Below are positions 1-7,687 of a stretch of DNA of 17,727 nucleotides, in pieces (positions within the stretch are counted from its first letter, which is position 1; each line of letters starts with the position of its first letter). The position numbers and the translations under genes are program-made. The notes under the pieces are model-generated. The model did no database searches and was not told the origin of the DNA. It saw only the letters and a program-made list of their open reading frames with translations. This DNA is from JAXFQS01 sp034178815 (GTDB lineage: Bacteria; Verrucomicrobiota; Kiritimatiellia; RFP12; DVOR01), in assembly GCA_034178815.1 (NCBI GenBank), contig JAXFQS010000040.1, positions 1-17,727 of the forward strand, read 5' to 3'.

Positions 1-120
1 GACAATGGCGTGGAGACACCAGACGGAGGCGTTTGCGCGAAGGGCTTCGTCGGCAATTCTCAGGGCTCTGGCGACCCCCGCGCAGAATCCGTGCGGCTGG
101 GCTACTCGGATGGATGCCAT
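1..120 (-). CDS. ispH: 4-hydroxy-3-methylbut-2-enyl diphosphate reductase, N-terminal part (cut by window edge)
   Basis: Forty in-frame codons read leftwards from an ATG at 120-118 and run off the window with no stop. The peptide starts MASIRVAQPHGFCAGVARAL, which matches the N-terminus of IspH (LytB), where GFCAGV follows a short beta strand. Cys13 would be the first of the three cysteines that hold the [4Fe-4S] cluster. IspH performs the last step of the MEP isoprenoid pathway, reducing HMBPP to IPP and DMAPP. The start lies 4 bp after the rsfS stop, so it is probably the third gene of the nadD-rsfS operon. No clear Shine-Dalgarno sequence precedes it, which suggests coupling to rsfS. The call rests on one short but characteristic motif and on the correct distance from the start; most of the protein is outside the window. 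Confidence 0.82.
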   Translation of the reverse strand, partial: MASIRVAQPHGFCAGVARALRIADEALRANASVWCLHAIV

Positions 121-124
121 GGGG

Positions 125-682
125 TCAGCGGATGGTGCGCAAAAAGGGGCGGGCTTTGGTGCGCAGTTCTTCGGGCCACTGGTTAACAGGAACGCCTTCG
201 GTGATTAGCTTGCGATCGGTCTCGGACAAAGCAACGCCTGAGATCTGGAGGTTGATAAGAAGATCGGCGCGCGCCGTGGGGCTTTCGGGTTCGGTCGCGG
301 TCGGCGTCGGTTCGCTAGGGCTGGCGGGGGAATTGTCGAGCGGTGCGTCGGCCAGTTGGCGCGCCTTGTCCCAAAGCCGTTCGATGGCGTAGTAGGCCCG
401 GGCCTCGGCGGTGAAGACATGGACGATGACATCGAAGCAGTCGATGACCAGCCATCCGCTCTCGGAATCGCCGTTGGTGCGGTGAATCTGGCTGCCGCTC
501 TGGCGGACGGTGTTGGCGGTCTGCGTCGCGAGCGCCTTGAGGTTCGGCGCGGAAGTGCCGGTGGCGATGACACAGTAGTCGGTGATGGGCGAGGCGCCGC
601 GAAGATCGATGACCTTGATGTCCACACCGCCTTTCTCTTCGAGGGCGGCGGCGATGGCACGGGCTAGTTGTTCGGCTGTCAT
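125..682 (-). CDS. rsfS: Ribosomal silencing factor RsfS with an unusual C-terminal extension
   Basis: The protein has 185 residues. Residues 1-110 form the Iojap/RsfS domain, with the conserved SPITDYCVIATGTS around 31-44 and GWLVIDCFDVIVHVF near residues 75-91. RsfS binds ribosomal protein L14 and blocks joining of the ribosomal subunits when nutrients are scarce. Family members usually have about 105-130 residues. This one carries about 70 extra: a Pro/Ser/Thr/Glu-rich linker (about 112-135) and then a segment that could fold, containing TDRKLITEGVPVNQWPEEL. I recognise no domain in the tail. The ATG overlaps the nadD stop by 4 bp (ATGA), a usual nadD-rsfS arrangement that implies translational coupling. 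Identity is firm; the function of the tail is unknown. Confidence 0.93.
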   Translation of the reverse strand: MTAEQLARAIAAALEEKGGVDIKVIDLRGASPITDYCVIATGTSAPNLKALATQTANTVRQSGSQIHRTNGDSESGWLVIDCFDVIVHVFTAEARAYYAIERLWDKARQLADAPLDNSPASPSEPTPTATEPESPTARADLLINLQISGVALSETDRKLITEGVPVNQWPEELRTKARPFLRTIR

Positions 683-1197
683 TGGGTTGTCTCCTGTCGG
701 GTCTGCCGGCGGATTTGCGTGGAACTGAGGCTGGACACCGCAGGCAGGATGGTGGGGGTTTGGGTGAAGTAGGGCATTGACACCGGGCGCTCGAAACCAG
801 GGCGCTCAAAGAGGATGGGGCGTGCCAGGGAGAAGATGCGTTCGGGGGCTTTCCACTTGGGCAGATCGCGCACGGAATCCATGCCGAGGATAAAGTAGAA
901 CCGGTCGTCGGGACGGCTTTGCGTCAGTTCCGAGAGCCAGTCGACCGTGTAGCACGGGCCTTGGCGGTTCCAGTCGATGAGGCTGAGTTTGAGTTTGGGA
1001 TTTCCCTTGATGAGTTCGCGGATGCTTTCTAGGCGGCTTTCGGGTGTGTTGTGCGGGCCATTTGGCTTGAGCGGTTGGCGGGCGCAGGGGACGAACCAAA
1101 CTTCGTCCAACCCGCAGCGAAGCAACGCCTCTTCAGCCATCATCAGATGGCCTTGGTGCGCCGGGTCGAAAGAACCTCCTAGTAGTCCAACATTCAT
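679..1197 (-). CDS. nadD: Nicotinate-nucleotide adenylyltransferase
   Basis: The 172-residue protein starts MNVGLLGGSFDPAHQGHL, the nucleotidyltransferase signature GxFxPxHxGH, with His14 and His17 as the ATP-binding pair. The second conserved site SSTQIR (about 158-163) corresponds to the ISSTxIR motif that contacts the triphosphate. NadD converts nicotinate mononucleotide and ATP to deamido-NAD in NAD synthesis. It is somewhat shorter than the usual 190-215 residues but both motifs are intact. It is the first gene of the nadD-rsfS-ispH operon. ATG at 1197 is the start that gives the complete first strand. Upstream, two TAAAAT boxes (1207-1212 and 1217-1222, minus strand) could serve as -10 elements, but no convincing -35 goes with them. 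Confidence 0.95.
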   Translation of the reverse strand: MNVGLLGGSFDPAHQGHLMMAEEALLRCGLDEVWFVPCARQPLKPNGPHNTPESRLESIRELIKGNPKLKLSLIDWNRQGPCYTVDWLSELTQSRPDDRFYFILGMDSVRDLPKWKAPERIFSLARPILFERPGFERPVSMPYFTQTPTILPAVSSLSSTQIRRQTRQETTQ

Positions 1198-1334
1198 TTG
1201 CGAGCCATTTTACCATATTTTAGGGAAGGGGGGAAGCGCAGATTCCGTCCCGGCGGGTTCACTCGCTCCAGACAGGGCCGAGCAGACCAGACGGCTCGGG
1301 CGGGCTCTTGGAAGTGAAGTAGTCCTAGGGCGTG

Positions 1335-1426
1335 AAATGGCGCCGTCCCTGCCTACCAAACACCCCCGAAGGCGGTAACCTTCCGACCCCATTCGAACCA
1401 ATCTTTCCGCGTCCGGTCTTCCCACC
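1335..1426 (-). repeat. Degenerate 23-bp tandem array A (divergent spacer nadD / MBL gene)
   Basis: Four consecutive 23-bp units read on the minus strand from 1426, 1403, 1380 and 1357. They begin GGTGGGAAGA, GATTGGTTCG, GGTTACCGCC and GGTAGGCAGG. The step between heads is exactly 23 bp each time, but the units are only loosely alike apart from the head. The array lies in the 326-bp gene-free stretch 1198-1523; the rest of that stretch holds the promoter at 1447-1475, a ribosome binding site, and nothing else I can name. The head nearest the promoter sits 21 bp upstream of its -35 box. The four other long spacers of the window carry arrays of the same step. No function is known to me. Confidence 0.6.
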
Positions 1427-1446
1427 CCCGCACGGACACATCGGGG

Positions 1447-1475
1447 TTGATTTCGGAGGCGAAAACTGCTACACT
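1447..1475 (+). promoter_or_regulatory. Sigma-70-type promoter for the MBL-antiporter pair
   Basis: TTGATT at 1447-1452 and TACACT at 1470-1475 are separated by exactly 17 bp. Transcription would start near 1482, giving a leader of about 40 nt before the ATG at 1524. The Shine-Dalgarno GAAGGAGGAA at 1511-1520 lies within that leader. No other pair in the spacer fits as well on this strand. Confidence 0.6.
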
Positions 1476-1523
1476 TCGAGTAGTGGAAGAAATCATCCCG
1501 CCACCAGACCGAAGGAGGAAATT

Positions 1524-2927
1524 ATGTTCAACCTGACCTTTCTCGGAGCCGCCCAGACCACCACCGGATCGATGCACCTGGTCGAAGTCAAAGGCAAACG
1601 GATACTTCTGGACTGCGGCCTCTTCCAGGGACACCGCAAAGAAGCCTTCGAGCGCAACCGCCGCCTAGGCCTCGACCCCAAGACCATCGACGCCGTCATC
1701 CTCTCACACGCCCATATCGACCACAGCGGCAACATTCCCTCCCTTGTGCGCGGCGGATTCCGCGGCCGAATCTACGCCACCGAAGCCACTGCAGACCTCT
1801 GCAAGGTGATGCTCCGCGACTCCGCGCACCTCCAACTCGCCGAACTCGAAATCGTCAACCGCAAACGCCAGGCCCAAGGCAAGAACCTCTTCGAACCGCT
1901 CTACACCGAAGAGGATGTCGCGCGCACCCTCTCCCTCTTCGAACCCGTTCCCAAACAACGCGCCTTCGAACTCGGAGACGGCCTCGTCGGACTCTTTCAC
2001 AACGCCGGACACATCCTCGGCTCCGCCATCACCGAACTCATCGCCACCACCCCCGGAACCCGCGACCGCCGCCTCCTCTTCACCGGCGACCTCGGCCAGC
2101 CCAATCAGCCCATCCTCCGCGACTACGACATACCAGACACGCCCAATGTGCTCCTCATCGAGAGCACCTACGCCGACCGAGACCACCCCCCGCTCGCCGA
2201 TGTCAAAGGCCGCCTCAAAGGCTTCGTCGAAGACATTCACCAGCAGCGCTCCCGCCTCGTCATCCCCGCCTTCAGCGTCGGCCGAACCCAGCAAATCCTC
2301 TACTACCTCGGCGAACTCCTCCGCGAAAAACGCATACCACCAACCCCCGTCGTCGTCGATAGCCCACTCTCCCTCGCGGCAACCCGAATCTACGCCCACC
2401 ACCGCGAATGCTACGACGAAGCCGCCTCCGACATCCTCCGCCAAGGCTACGACCCCTTCCGCCTTCCCGGCCTCGAATTCACCGAAAGCGTCGAAGACTC
2501 CAAAGCCCTCGCCAAGCGCCCCGGCCCCCTCATCATCATTTCCGCCTCCGGCATGTGCGAAGGCGGACGCATCCTCCATCACCTCATCAACAACATCACC
2601 AACCCCCGAAACATCGTCCTCATCGTCGGCTACCAGGCCGAGAACACCCTAGGCCGCCGCCTCGTCGAACACAAGAGCCCCCTCAACATCCTCGGCGACA
2701 CCTATCCCCTCGAAGCCCGCGTGCACACCATCAACGCCCTTTCCGCCCATGCCGACCGAACCGCCCTGATGAACTGGTTCGACAAACTAAACGGCCCGGC
2801 CCTCCGCCATACCTTCGCCATTCACGGCGAGCCAGACAAGACCGCCGCCATGGTCGACCTGCTCAGACGCCACGGCGCAGCCAACCCCTTCGCCCCCACC
2901 CCCGGCCAAATCTTCCGCGACCTCTAG
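1524..2927 (+). CDS. Beta-CASP metallo-beta-lactamase RNA-processing hydrolase
   Basis: The protein has 467 residues. The zinc motif SHAHIDHSGN (His62, His64, Asp66, His67) sits at the normal distance from the start. Later metal ligands follow in FHNAGHILGSA and LLFTGDLG. The beta-CASP part includes IPAFSVGRTQQILYYL, the motif IISASGMCEGGRI and the C-terminal ALSAHADR histidine. Domain order and length match bacterial homologues of CPSF-73, the MBL-fold proteins with an RNA-specificity domain, which act as cytoplasmic endo/exoribonucleases. The ATG at 1524 was chosen because of the strong GAAGGAGGAA 3 bp upstream and because it starts directly at the first strand of the fold; the frame stays open to 1332, but that part has no family similarity. 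The antiporter gene follows after 4 bp. The exact RNA substrate cannot be read from the sequence. Confidence 0.9.
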   Translation: MFNLTFLGAAQTTTGSMHLVEVKGKRILLDCGLFQGHRKEAFERNRRLGLDPKTIDAVILSHAHIDHSGNIPSLVRGGFRGRIYATEATADLCKVMLRDSAHLQLAELEIVNRKRQAQGKNLFEPLYTEEDVARTLSLFEPVPKQRAFELGDGLVGLFHNAGHILGSAITELIATTPGTRDRRLLFTGDLGQPNQPILRDYDIPDTPNVLLIESTYADRDHPPLADVKGRLKGFVEDIHQQRSRLVIPAFSVGRTQQILYYLGELLREKRIPPTPVVVDSPLSLAATRIYAHHRECYDEAASDILRQGYDPFRLPGLEFTESVEDSKALAKRPGPLIIISASGMCEGGRILHHLINNITNPRNIVLIVGYQAENTLGRRLVEHKSPLNILGDTYPLEARVHTINALSAHADRTALMNWFDKLNGPALRHTFAIHGEPDKTAAMVDLLRRHGAANPFAPTPGQIFRDL

Positions 2928-2931
2928 CCAA

Positions 2932-4566
2932 GTGGATCCCGTATTCCTGATTACCCTCGCCGCCTTCGGCGGCATTGTCCTCGTCGCCGCCTTCTCCAGC
3001 AAACTCGCCGGCTGGCTGAACCTCCCCGTCCTGCTTCTCTTCCTAGGCGTCGGCATGCTCGCGCGCAGCCTGCCCGGCAATTCACCCTTGATTCTGACAG
3101 GCGGATTTGCTAACCTCCTCGGCACCGTCGCGATGGCCTTTATCCTCTTTTCGGGAGGCTTCGACTCACGGTGGCGTTCCATCCTGCCGGTCCTGGGAAG
3201 AGGACTCTACCTCTCCTCTGTCGGCGTGCTCCTGACCGCCCTCTTTACCGGCCTCTTCGTCTGGTCGCTCAATCGGCAGGCACCCTTCGCCGACTGCTTT
3301 CTCGTCGGTGCCATAGTCTCCTCCACCGATGCCGCAGCCGTATTCTCCATCCTCAGAGGTTCCGGCGTCAGCATCAAAAGCCGCCTGAAAAACCTCCTCG
3401 AACTCGAGTCTGGATCGAACGACCCGATGGCCGCCTTCTTGACCATTTTTCTGGTTGGAATGCTGCGTGCTCCTGCCGCCTCGAACTACTGGGAGATACT
3501 CCCCTCGTTCTGCCTGGCCATGGGTATCGGCACGGCGGTGGGTGCCTTGCTTGCTGCCGCGGCCATTTGGGTCATCAACCGCATCGACTACGATTACGAC
3601 GGTCTCTACTATGTCACCGGAATCGGTACGGTGCTACTCATCTACGCGGCGGCGGAAGCTTTTGGAGGAAACGGCTTCATGGCCGTCTATGTGGCCGGTC
3701 TGGTGATGGGAAACTCACGTTTTATCTACAAGAACAGTTTCGGAAGGTTCCACGATGCGGTGGCTTGGCAAATGCAGGTTCTGCTCTTTACGGTGCTTGG
3801 CGCGCTCGTCACGCCAAAGCAGTTGCTGGAGACTTGGCATATTGCCTTGCCGATTGCCCTCTTCCTGATGTTTGTCTCAAGACCTGCCGCGGTGCACCTC
3901 TGTCTGCTGGGCGGGAACTACACCTGGCGCGAGCGCCTATTCGTCTCGTGGGTGGGCTTGCGCGGCGGTGCTCCCATTATGTTGGCGACGATTCCTCTTG
4001 TGGCCTTTGGGGAGTCGCGGCCGGAAATGCAGGGGATATTCACGACGGTATTCACGATTGTCGTGCTTTCGGTCATTTTGCAGGGAAAGACGCTTATGCC
4101 CTTGGCCCGGCGGCTCCATCTTGACCTGCCGCTCAAACCCAAGGTTCGCATCCCGCTGGAGTTCGACTACACGGGACAGTTGCAGGCGGACGAGATGCGG
4201 GAGTTCGTATTGCCGGAGGTCGATGGCGGGCAGGCATTGGGTGGGCGGACGATTTGCTCTTTGAATCTTCCGAAGGGTGCTCTGGTGCTACTCGTTAGGC
4301 GGGGAACGGACTTTGTGGTTCCACACGGGGACACGGAGTTGTTGCCGGGAGATAGTCTAATGGTTATGGGGAATGACGAGGCGTTGCGACTGACGGCGGC
4401 GCGGTTGGGTGCGGAGCCGGATTGGGATCGGCCGGGCGACAATGGGGCTGGGCGGAAGATTAGGGCGCTCTGGCGTCGTTTCCGTCTCCGGGTGCGGTGT
4501 GTTGGTTCGTCCAGCGCAGGAGAAGCCAATAACCGGCCAGAAGGGCAAGGTAGAGAAGAATCGTAG
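2932..4566 (+). CDS. Cation/proton antiporter, CPA1 family (K+/H+ antiporter NhaP2/CvrA-like) with TrkA-C domain
   Basis: The 544-residue protein starts with GTG, 4 bp after the previous stop, implying translational coupling. Residues 1-385 are about twelve to thirteen hydrophobic helices. Conserved CPA1 elements include STDAAAVFSI (131-140) and ELESGSNDPMAAF (157-169), whose Asn163-Asp164 pair is the ion-binding ND motif. Residues about 400-490 form a TrkA-C (RCK-C) ligand-binding domain (REFVLPEVDGGQALGGRTI onward), as in potassium/proton antiporters of the NhaP2 type. It should export K+ or Na+ in exchange for protons at the inner membrane, gated by a cytoplasmic ligand. The last 36 residues, rich in Arg and Gly, are coded by DNA that also codes the C-terminus of the convergent comEC gene (107 bp shared). 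Ion preference cannot be settled from sequence. Confidence 0.9.
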   Translation: MDPVFLITLAAFGGIVLVAAFSSKLAGWLNLPVLLLFLGVGMLARSLPGNSPLILTGGFANLLGTVAMAFILFSGGFDSRWRSILPVLGRGLYLSSVGVLLTALFTGLFVWSLNRQAPFADCFLVGAIVSSTDAAAVFSILRGSGVSIKSRLKNLLELESGSNDPMAAFLTIFLVGMLRAPAASNYWEILPSFCLAMGIGTAVGALLAAAAIWVINRIDYDYDGLYYVTGIGTVLLIYAAAEAFGGNGFMAVYVAGLVMGNSRFIYKNSFGRFHDAVAWQMQVLLFTVLGALVTPKQLLETWHIALPIALFLMFVSRPAAVHLCLLGGNYTWRERLFVSWVGLRGGAPIMLATIPLVAFGESRPEMQGIFTTVFTIVVLSVILQGKTLMPLARRLHLDLPLKPKVRIPLEFDYTGQLQADEMREFVLPEVDGGQALGGRTICSLNLPKGALVLLVRRGTDFVVPHGDTELLPGDSLMVMGNDEALRLTAARLGAEPDWDRPGDNGAGRKIRALWRRFRLRVRCVGSSSAGEANNRPEGQGREES

Positions 4567-6091
4567 TCCAAACGGGGATTTTGGGCAGTTGGAAGTAGAG
4601 CCCGGTTGTCTCGCAGGCTTGCGCAAGGGAGAGCATCAGGCCTGCGAACCGGTTGGCTAGGTGGCCCAGAAGGAGTCCGATTGGCGGGCAGATCCAGCCT
4701 GTGGCGAGGCTTGCGATTCCGGTGGCGAGAACGCAGGCGGCGAGGGTGACGATGGCTATGTTGCCGAGGATTCCTGCGAAGGTGAGTTGTCCAAAGAAGT
4801 GCAGTCCGAGGGGGAGTGCGGCGAGCCAGGCGGTCACGGAGACGAGCAGTCCGTTGAAGAACCATCGGACAGTGATGCGGCGCAGGGTTAACTCCAGACG
4901 GAAGCGGAAGGTGGCATTGGGGGCGAGGGCGCGGAGGATATTTTCGTCGGTTCTGAGTTCGTCTGAACTGAACCAGTGTCGCAGGAGTTCGAGGTGTGGC
5001 GGGAGGGTGTAGCGGCGATCTCTTGAGAGCCAGGTCTCGAAGGTTCTGCGGAGCAGAGGGAAGAGCCAGCAGAGGGCGGCCATGACGGTGAAGGAGAGGA
5101 GCCAGCCGGGGCGCCAGGCGAGCGGCCAGCAGAGGATCCAGACGGTTGATCCGGTCATCAGAAGTGCGTCCGGGAGGCGGCATTGGCGGCGCAGGACGCG
5201 GGCGGCGAGGTAGATTGAGGCCATGAGGCAGGCGCGCAGGGCGCTGGGCTGAAGTCCGGTCAGAATGGTGTAGGCGATGCAGCACGGGATGCTCAGGAGG
5301 CTGGCTGTGCGCGGGGGTGTTCGGAGGCGTGTGAGCAGGCAATAGATGAGTGCGGCGACGATGCCGACATGGAGCCCGGAGACGGCCAGGATATGAACCA
5401 TACCGGTCTTGCGAAAGGTATCGTAGGTGGCTTTGGGGATGGCTCCGCGGGTTCCGAGGACGATTGCGGCGACGAGGGGTTCGGTGGCATCTGTCTCGTG
5501 TCCGCGTGCGAGGCGTTGGCGGAGTTTGGCGCTGAGGAGGGCGGCGCGGACTTTGAGGGGTGTGTGGTCGGGGCGTGTTTGGGGAAGGGTCGGGTAGGCG
5601 CTTGTGCGGGGGATGGAGAGAAAGACGGTTTGACCGTTCCAGATGCGGATTTTGGCGCTTCCTCGCCAGTAGTCGCCGCACTTGGGGGCGTAGTGTTCCT
5701 GGCCTGGCGGGGCGCGCCAGGATGCCTTGGCGGGGAGGATTAGCCGGCGGCGTTCGGGGCCGAGGCGTAGGTCGTGAGGCTCGAACTCCCAGGCGTGGCG
5801 TCCGGGTCTGTATTCGCGGCAGACGGCGTCGCTCTGGCACCAGCAGGAGAAGTCGACTTCGATGCCGTCGAGGGTGGCGAGCCAGGTGCGTTCGGATTGG
5901 ATTCTGGCGTGCCAGAGGAGACCGGCGAGCAGTCCGATCCACAGGTGGCCGCCTTGGCGGAGTCGGGGGCGGAGGAGGGCGGCGACGCTCAGCAGGAGGG
6001 GGAGCCAGATGGTGCCGGAGTTCCCCGCGAGGGCACCGGTCATCAGGGCGAGGAAGCGTCGGCTCCAGCGGGATGGGGTCAGCGGCTCCAT
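4460..6091 (-). CDS. comEC: ComEC/Rec2 family membrane protein lacking the metallo-beta-lactamase domain
   Basis: The protein has 543 residues from the ATG at 6091. Residues 1-60 are hydrophobic helices, about 65-160 a DUF4131-like soluble region, and about 205-500 the Competence domain. Its hallmark HILAVSGLHVG is at 233-243, preceded by AAIVLGTRGAIPKATYDTFRKTGM. ComEC forms the inner-membrane channel that brings single-stranded DNA into the cell during transformation. The usual C-terminal metallo-beta-lactamase nuclease domain is absent; the protein ends with a transmembrane helix and a short polar tail. The start was preferred over an in-frame codon at 6196 because the extra N-terminus is low-complexity Pro/Arg, and because 6091 gives a 13-bp overlap with the upstream gene. 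It is the last gene of the rimO operon and overlaps the antiporter gene tail to tail by 107 bp. Confidence 0.85.
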   Translation of the reverse strand: MEPLTPSRWSRRFLALMTGALAGNSGTIWLPLLLSVAALLRPRLRQGGHLWIGLLAGLLWHARIQSERTWLATLDGIEVDFSCWCQSDAVCREYRPGRHAWEFEPHDLRLGPERRRLILPAKASWRAPPGQEHYAPKCGDYWRGSAKIRIWNGQTVFLSIPRTSAYPTLPQTRPDHTPLKVRAALLSAKLRQRLARGHETDATEPLVAAIVLGTRGAIPKATYDTFRKTGMVHILAVSGLHVGIVAALIYCLLTRLRTPPRTASLLSIPCCIAYTILTGLQPSALRACLMASIYLAARVLRRQCRLPDALLMTGSTVWILCWPLAWRPGWLLSFTVMAALCWLFPLLRRTFETWLSRDRRYTLPPHLELLRHWFSSDELRTDENILRALAPNATFRFRLELTLRRITVRWFFNGLLVSVTAWLAALPLGLHFFGQLTFAGILGNIAIVTLAACVLATGIASLATGWICPPIGLLLGHLANRFAGLMLSLAQACETTGLYFQLPKIPVWTTILLYLALLAGYWLLLRWTNQHTAPGDGNDARAP

Positions 6092-7683
6092 GCCCAATGC
6101 AACTGTCGGGCGCGGAGTCGGAGGAGGGCGGCAAGGGGATTGGCGGGCGGGGGGAGTTTGTCCGGGGGGGCGGAGTAGAGGCGCAGGTCGATGCACCAGA
6201 AGTCGGCGTGGCGGTCGGACGGGATGGAGGCGAGTCGATCGGCGAGGGGGATGCCGGCGGATGCCAACCAGTTGAGCCAGTAGGTATCAAACTCTTGCTC
6301 GTGACCATAGGCACTGGTGGAGGCGTGCCATTGATACGAGTTGCCTCCAAAGATGCGTTCGAGTTCGCAGGCCCGGAGCGTCATCGTCCAGAGCGGTTGG
6401 GCGAGTTCGATGGCGGGGGTGATGAGGGCGCAGGCGGCGAGCAGGGCGACGGGGCGGCGCAGGCGGCGTTCTGTCGCGGCGAGGGCGAGGGGGAGTGCCC
6501 AGAGTTGGGGGATGTAGCGGAAGTGCCAGAACGCGGGTTGGATGAGGATGGTCAGGAGGAGGGAGCCGGAGAAGAGGTCGCCTTTGCGCCGTATGAGCAC
6601 TGCCGCAAGCGTCAGCGCGAGGGCGAGTTTGAAGGGAAGCGGCGGCACGAGCGCGATGTCCCGGCGCGAGAAGAAGCGGTTCAGGTCGGGCACGGGGTTG
6701 ATCAGCGATTCGCCCGCCAGACGCCACCTTGAGGTCTCGATTCCCTCCGGCGTTAGCCACTGGTGTAGCACCTCGTTGTTCCGCAAGGTGGCATCCTCCG
6801 AGAAGGCGTGGAGCGGGTAGAAGGGCGAACCGTAGCGCATCCAGTTGGTCAAATAAGGCGTTGTTCCGCAGAGGAGTGTTGCGAGCGCAAGCACCGCCAT
6901 CCAGCCGAGACGGGACGGCTTGAAATGCCGCCAGAGCGCCACGCTCCCCAGCAGCGCATAGCCAACCCCGAAGTAAACCAGCCCCGTAAATTTCAAGTTC
7001 GCCCCGTAGACGCAGCAAAGTCCCGATAGCAGCAGCAGTCGCCCTTCCGGACGCCGCGCATAGGCGCTGAAAGCCAGCAGCCCCGCAACCAGAGAGCAGC
7101 CCAATTGACCATCCACATACCCACTGCACAGTTCGCGCAGAAGCACGGGATTGCACGCCAACAGCGCCGAAAAAAGATAGGTACCCTTTGGCCCCAAACC
7201 GTACAGCCACGGCAGCACCCCGAGCCCCAGGCAAAAGACCACCCCCGCCCAAATCAACGGGATTCCATCACCCAAATCCACATTCCCCGTCGCACGCAAC
7301 AATTCGGCATTGACATGCCAGGCCGCTTTAGGGTAATATTCGCACCACGCCCATCCCGCGTCGCCTTCAGCCCGATGCGGAAGAGCCTTCCATACGGGAT
7401 TCCACCCGCCCGCCAGCGCAATCGCCCCAGGCTTATGGATCGCCTTCCCGTCCCACTCGGAATCGGCTAGTTTGAAGGTTCCCCAGAGCAGCGCGCAAGC
7501 CACGAACGCCATCGGCAGACGCCAACCGCATCGCCGCCACCCCGCGTAGCCGCCCGCCCCCGCCAAAGCACCCGCCAGCCCCCAGGCTGTCGTGGAAAAC
7601 CCCAACAGGTTGCCGCACGCCGAGACGGCAAAAGCCAAGGTCGGAAGCAGTGCAAGAACAATCGCCTGGTCAATCCGCCGCAT
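6079..7683 (-). CDS. Polytopic membrane protein, probable GT-C-type glycosyltransferase
   Basis: The protein has 534 residues from the ATG at 7683, 4 bp after the rimO stop. A TTG 21 bp upstream is in frame but would run into rimO. There are about eleven predicted membrane helices. The first, RRIDQAIVLALLPTLAFAV, is followed by a large non-cytoplasmic loop with acidic and aromatic residues (SEWDGKAIHKPGAIALAGGW, then EYYPKAAWH). This layout, an acidic motif in the first outer loop and a C-terminal soluble tail, resembles lipid-linked-sugar glycosyltransferases of the GT-C fold. I cannot assign a family, and no substrate can be inferred. The soluble C-terminus (about 430-534) contains ERIFGGNSYQWHAS. 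It lies between rimO and comEC in the same operon. Confidence 0.65.
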   Translation of the reverse strand: MRRIDQAIVLALLPTLAFAVSACGNLLGFSTTAWGLAGALAGAGGYAGWRRCGWRLPMAFVACALLWGTFKLADSEWDGKAIHKPGAIALAGGWNPVWKALPHRAEGDAGWAWCEYYPKAAWHVNAELLRATGNVDLGDGIPLIWAGVVFCLGLGVLPWLYGLGPKGTYLFSALLACNPVLLRELCSGYVDGQLGCSLVAGLLAFSAYARRPEGRLLLLSGLCCVYGANLKFTGLVYFGVGYALLGSVALWRHFKPSRLGWMAVLALATLLCGTTPYLTNWMRYGSPFYPLHAFSEDATLRNNEVLHQWLTPEGIETSRWRLAGESLINPVPDLNRFFSRRDIALVPPLPFKLALALTLAAVLIRRKGDLFSGSLLLTILIQPAFWHFRYIPQLWALPLALAATERRLRRPVALLAACALITPAIELAQPLWTMTLRACELERIFGGNSYQWHASTSAYGHEQEFDTYWLNWLASAGIPLADRLASIPSDRHADFWCIDLRLYSAPPDKLPPPANPLAALLRLRARQLHWAWSR

Positions 7684-7687
7684 ACCT

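Noticed and set aside
1207..1245. Promoter of nadD
   Set aside because: Two TAAAAT boxes are suitable -10 elements, but the expected -35 positions read TTCCCC and GAATCT, too weak to annotate as a promoter.
1332..1523. Upstream extension of the MBL gene to 1332
   Set aside because: The stretch covers array A and the promoter at 1447-1475, and the conserved fold starts at the ATG at 1524 behind a strong ribosome site.
1704..2582. 292-residue minus-strand open frame opposite the MBL gene
   Set aside because: Composition is dominated by Gly, Glu, Ala and Val, as expected antisense to a GC-rich gene; the plus strand codes a complete beta-CASP protein.
4167..6350. 727-residue minus-strand open frame
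   Set aside because: It is a Pro/Arg-rich low-complexity translation that shadows comEC and the antiporter in another frame; no domain and no start context.
5560..6732. 390-residue plus-strand open frame
   Set aside because: Gly/Arg-rich shadow spanning the ends of two real minus-strand genes.
7175..7195. TAGGTACCCTTTGG resembling the spacer motif inside the membrane-protein gene
   Set aside because: A single copy in coding sequence with no partner at 23 bp; taken as chance.
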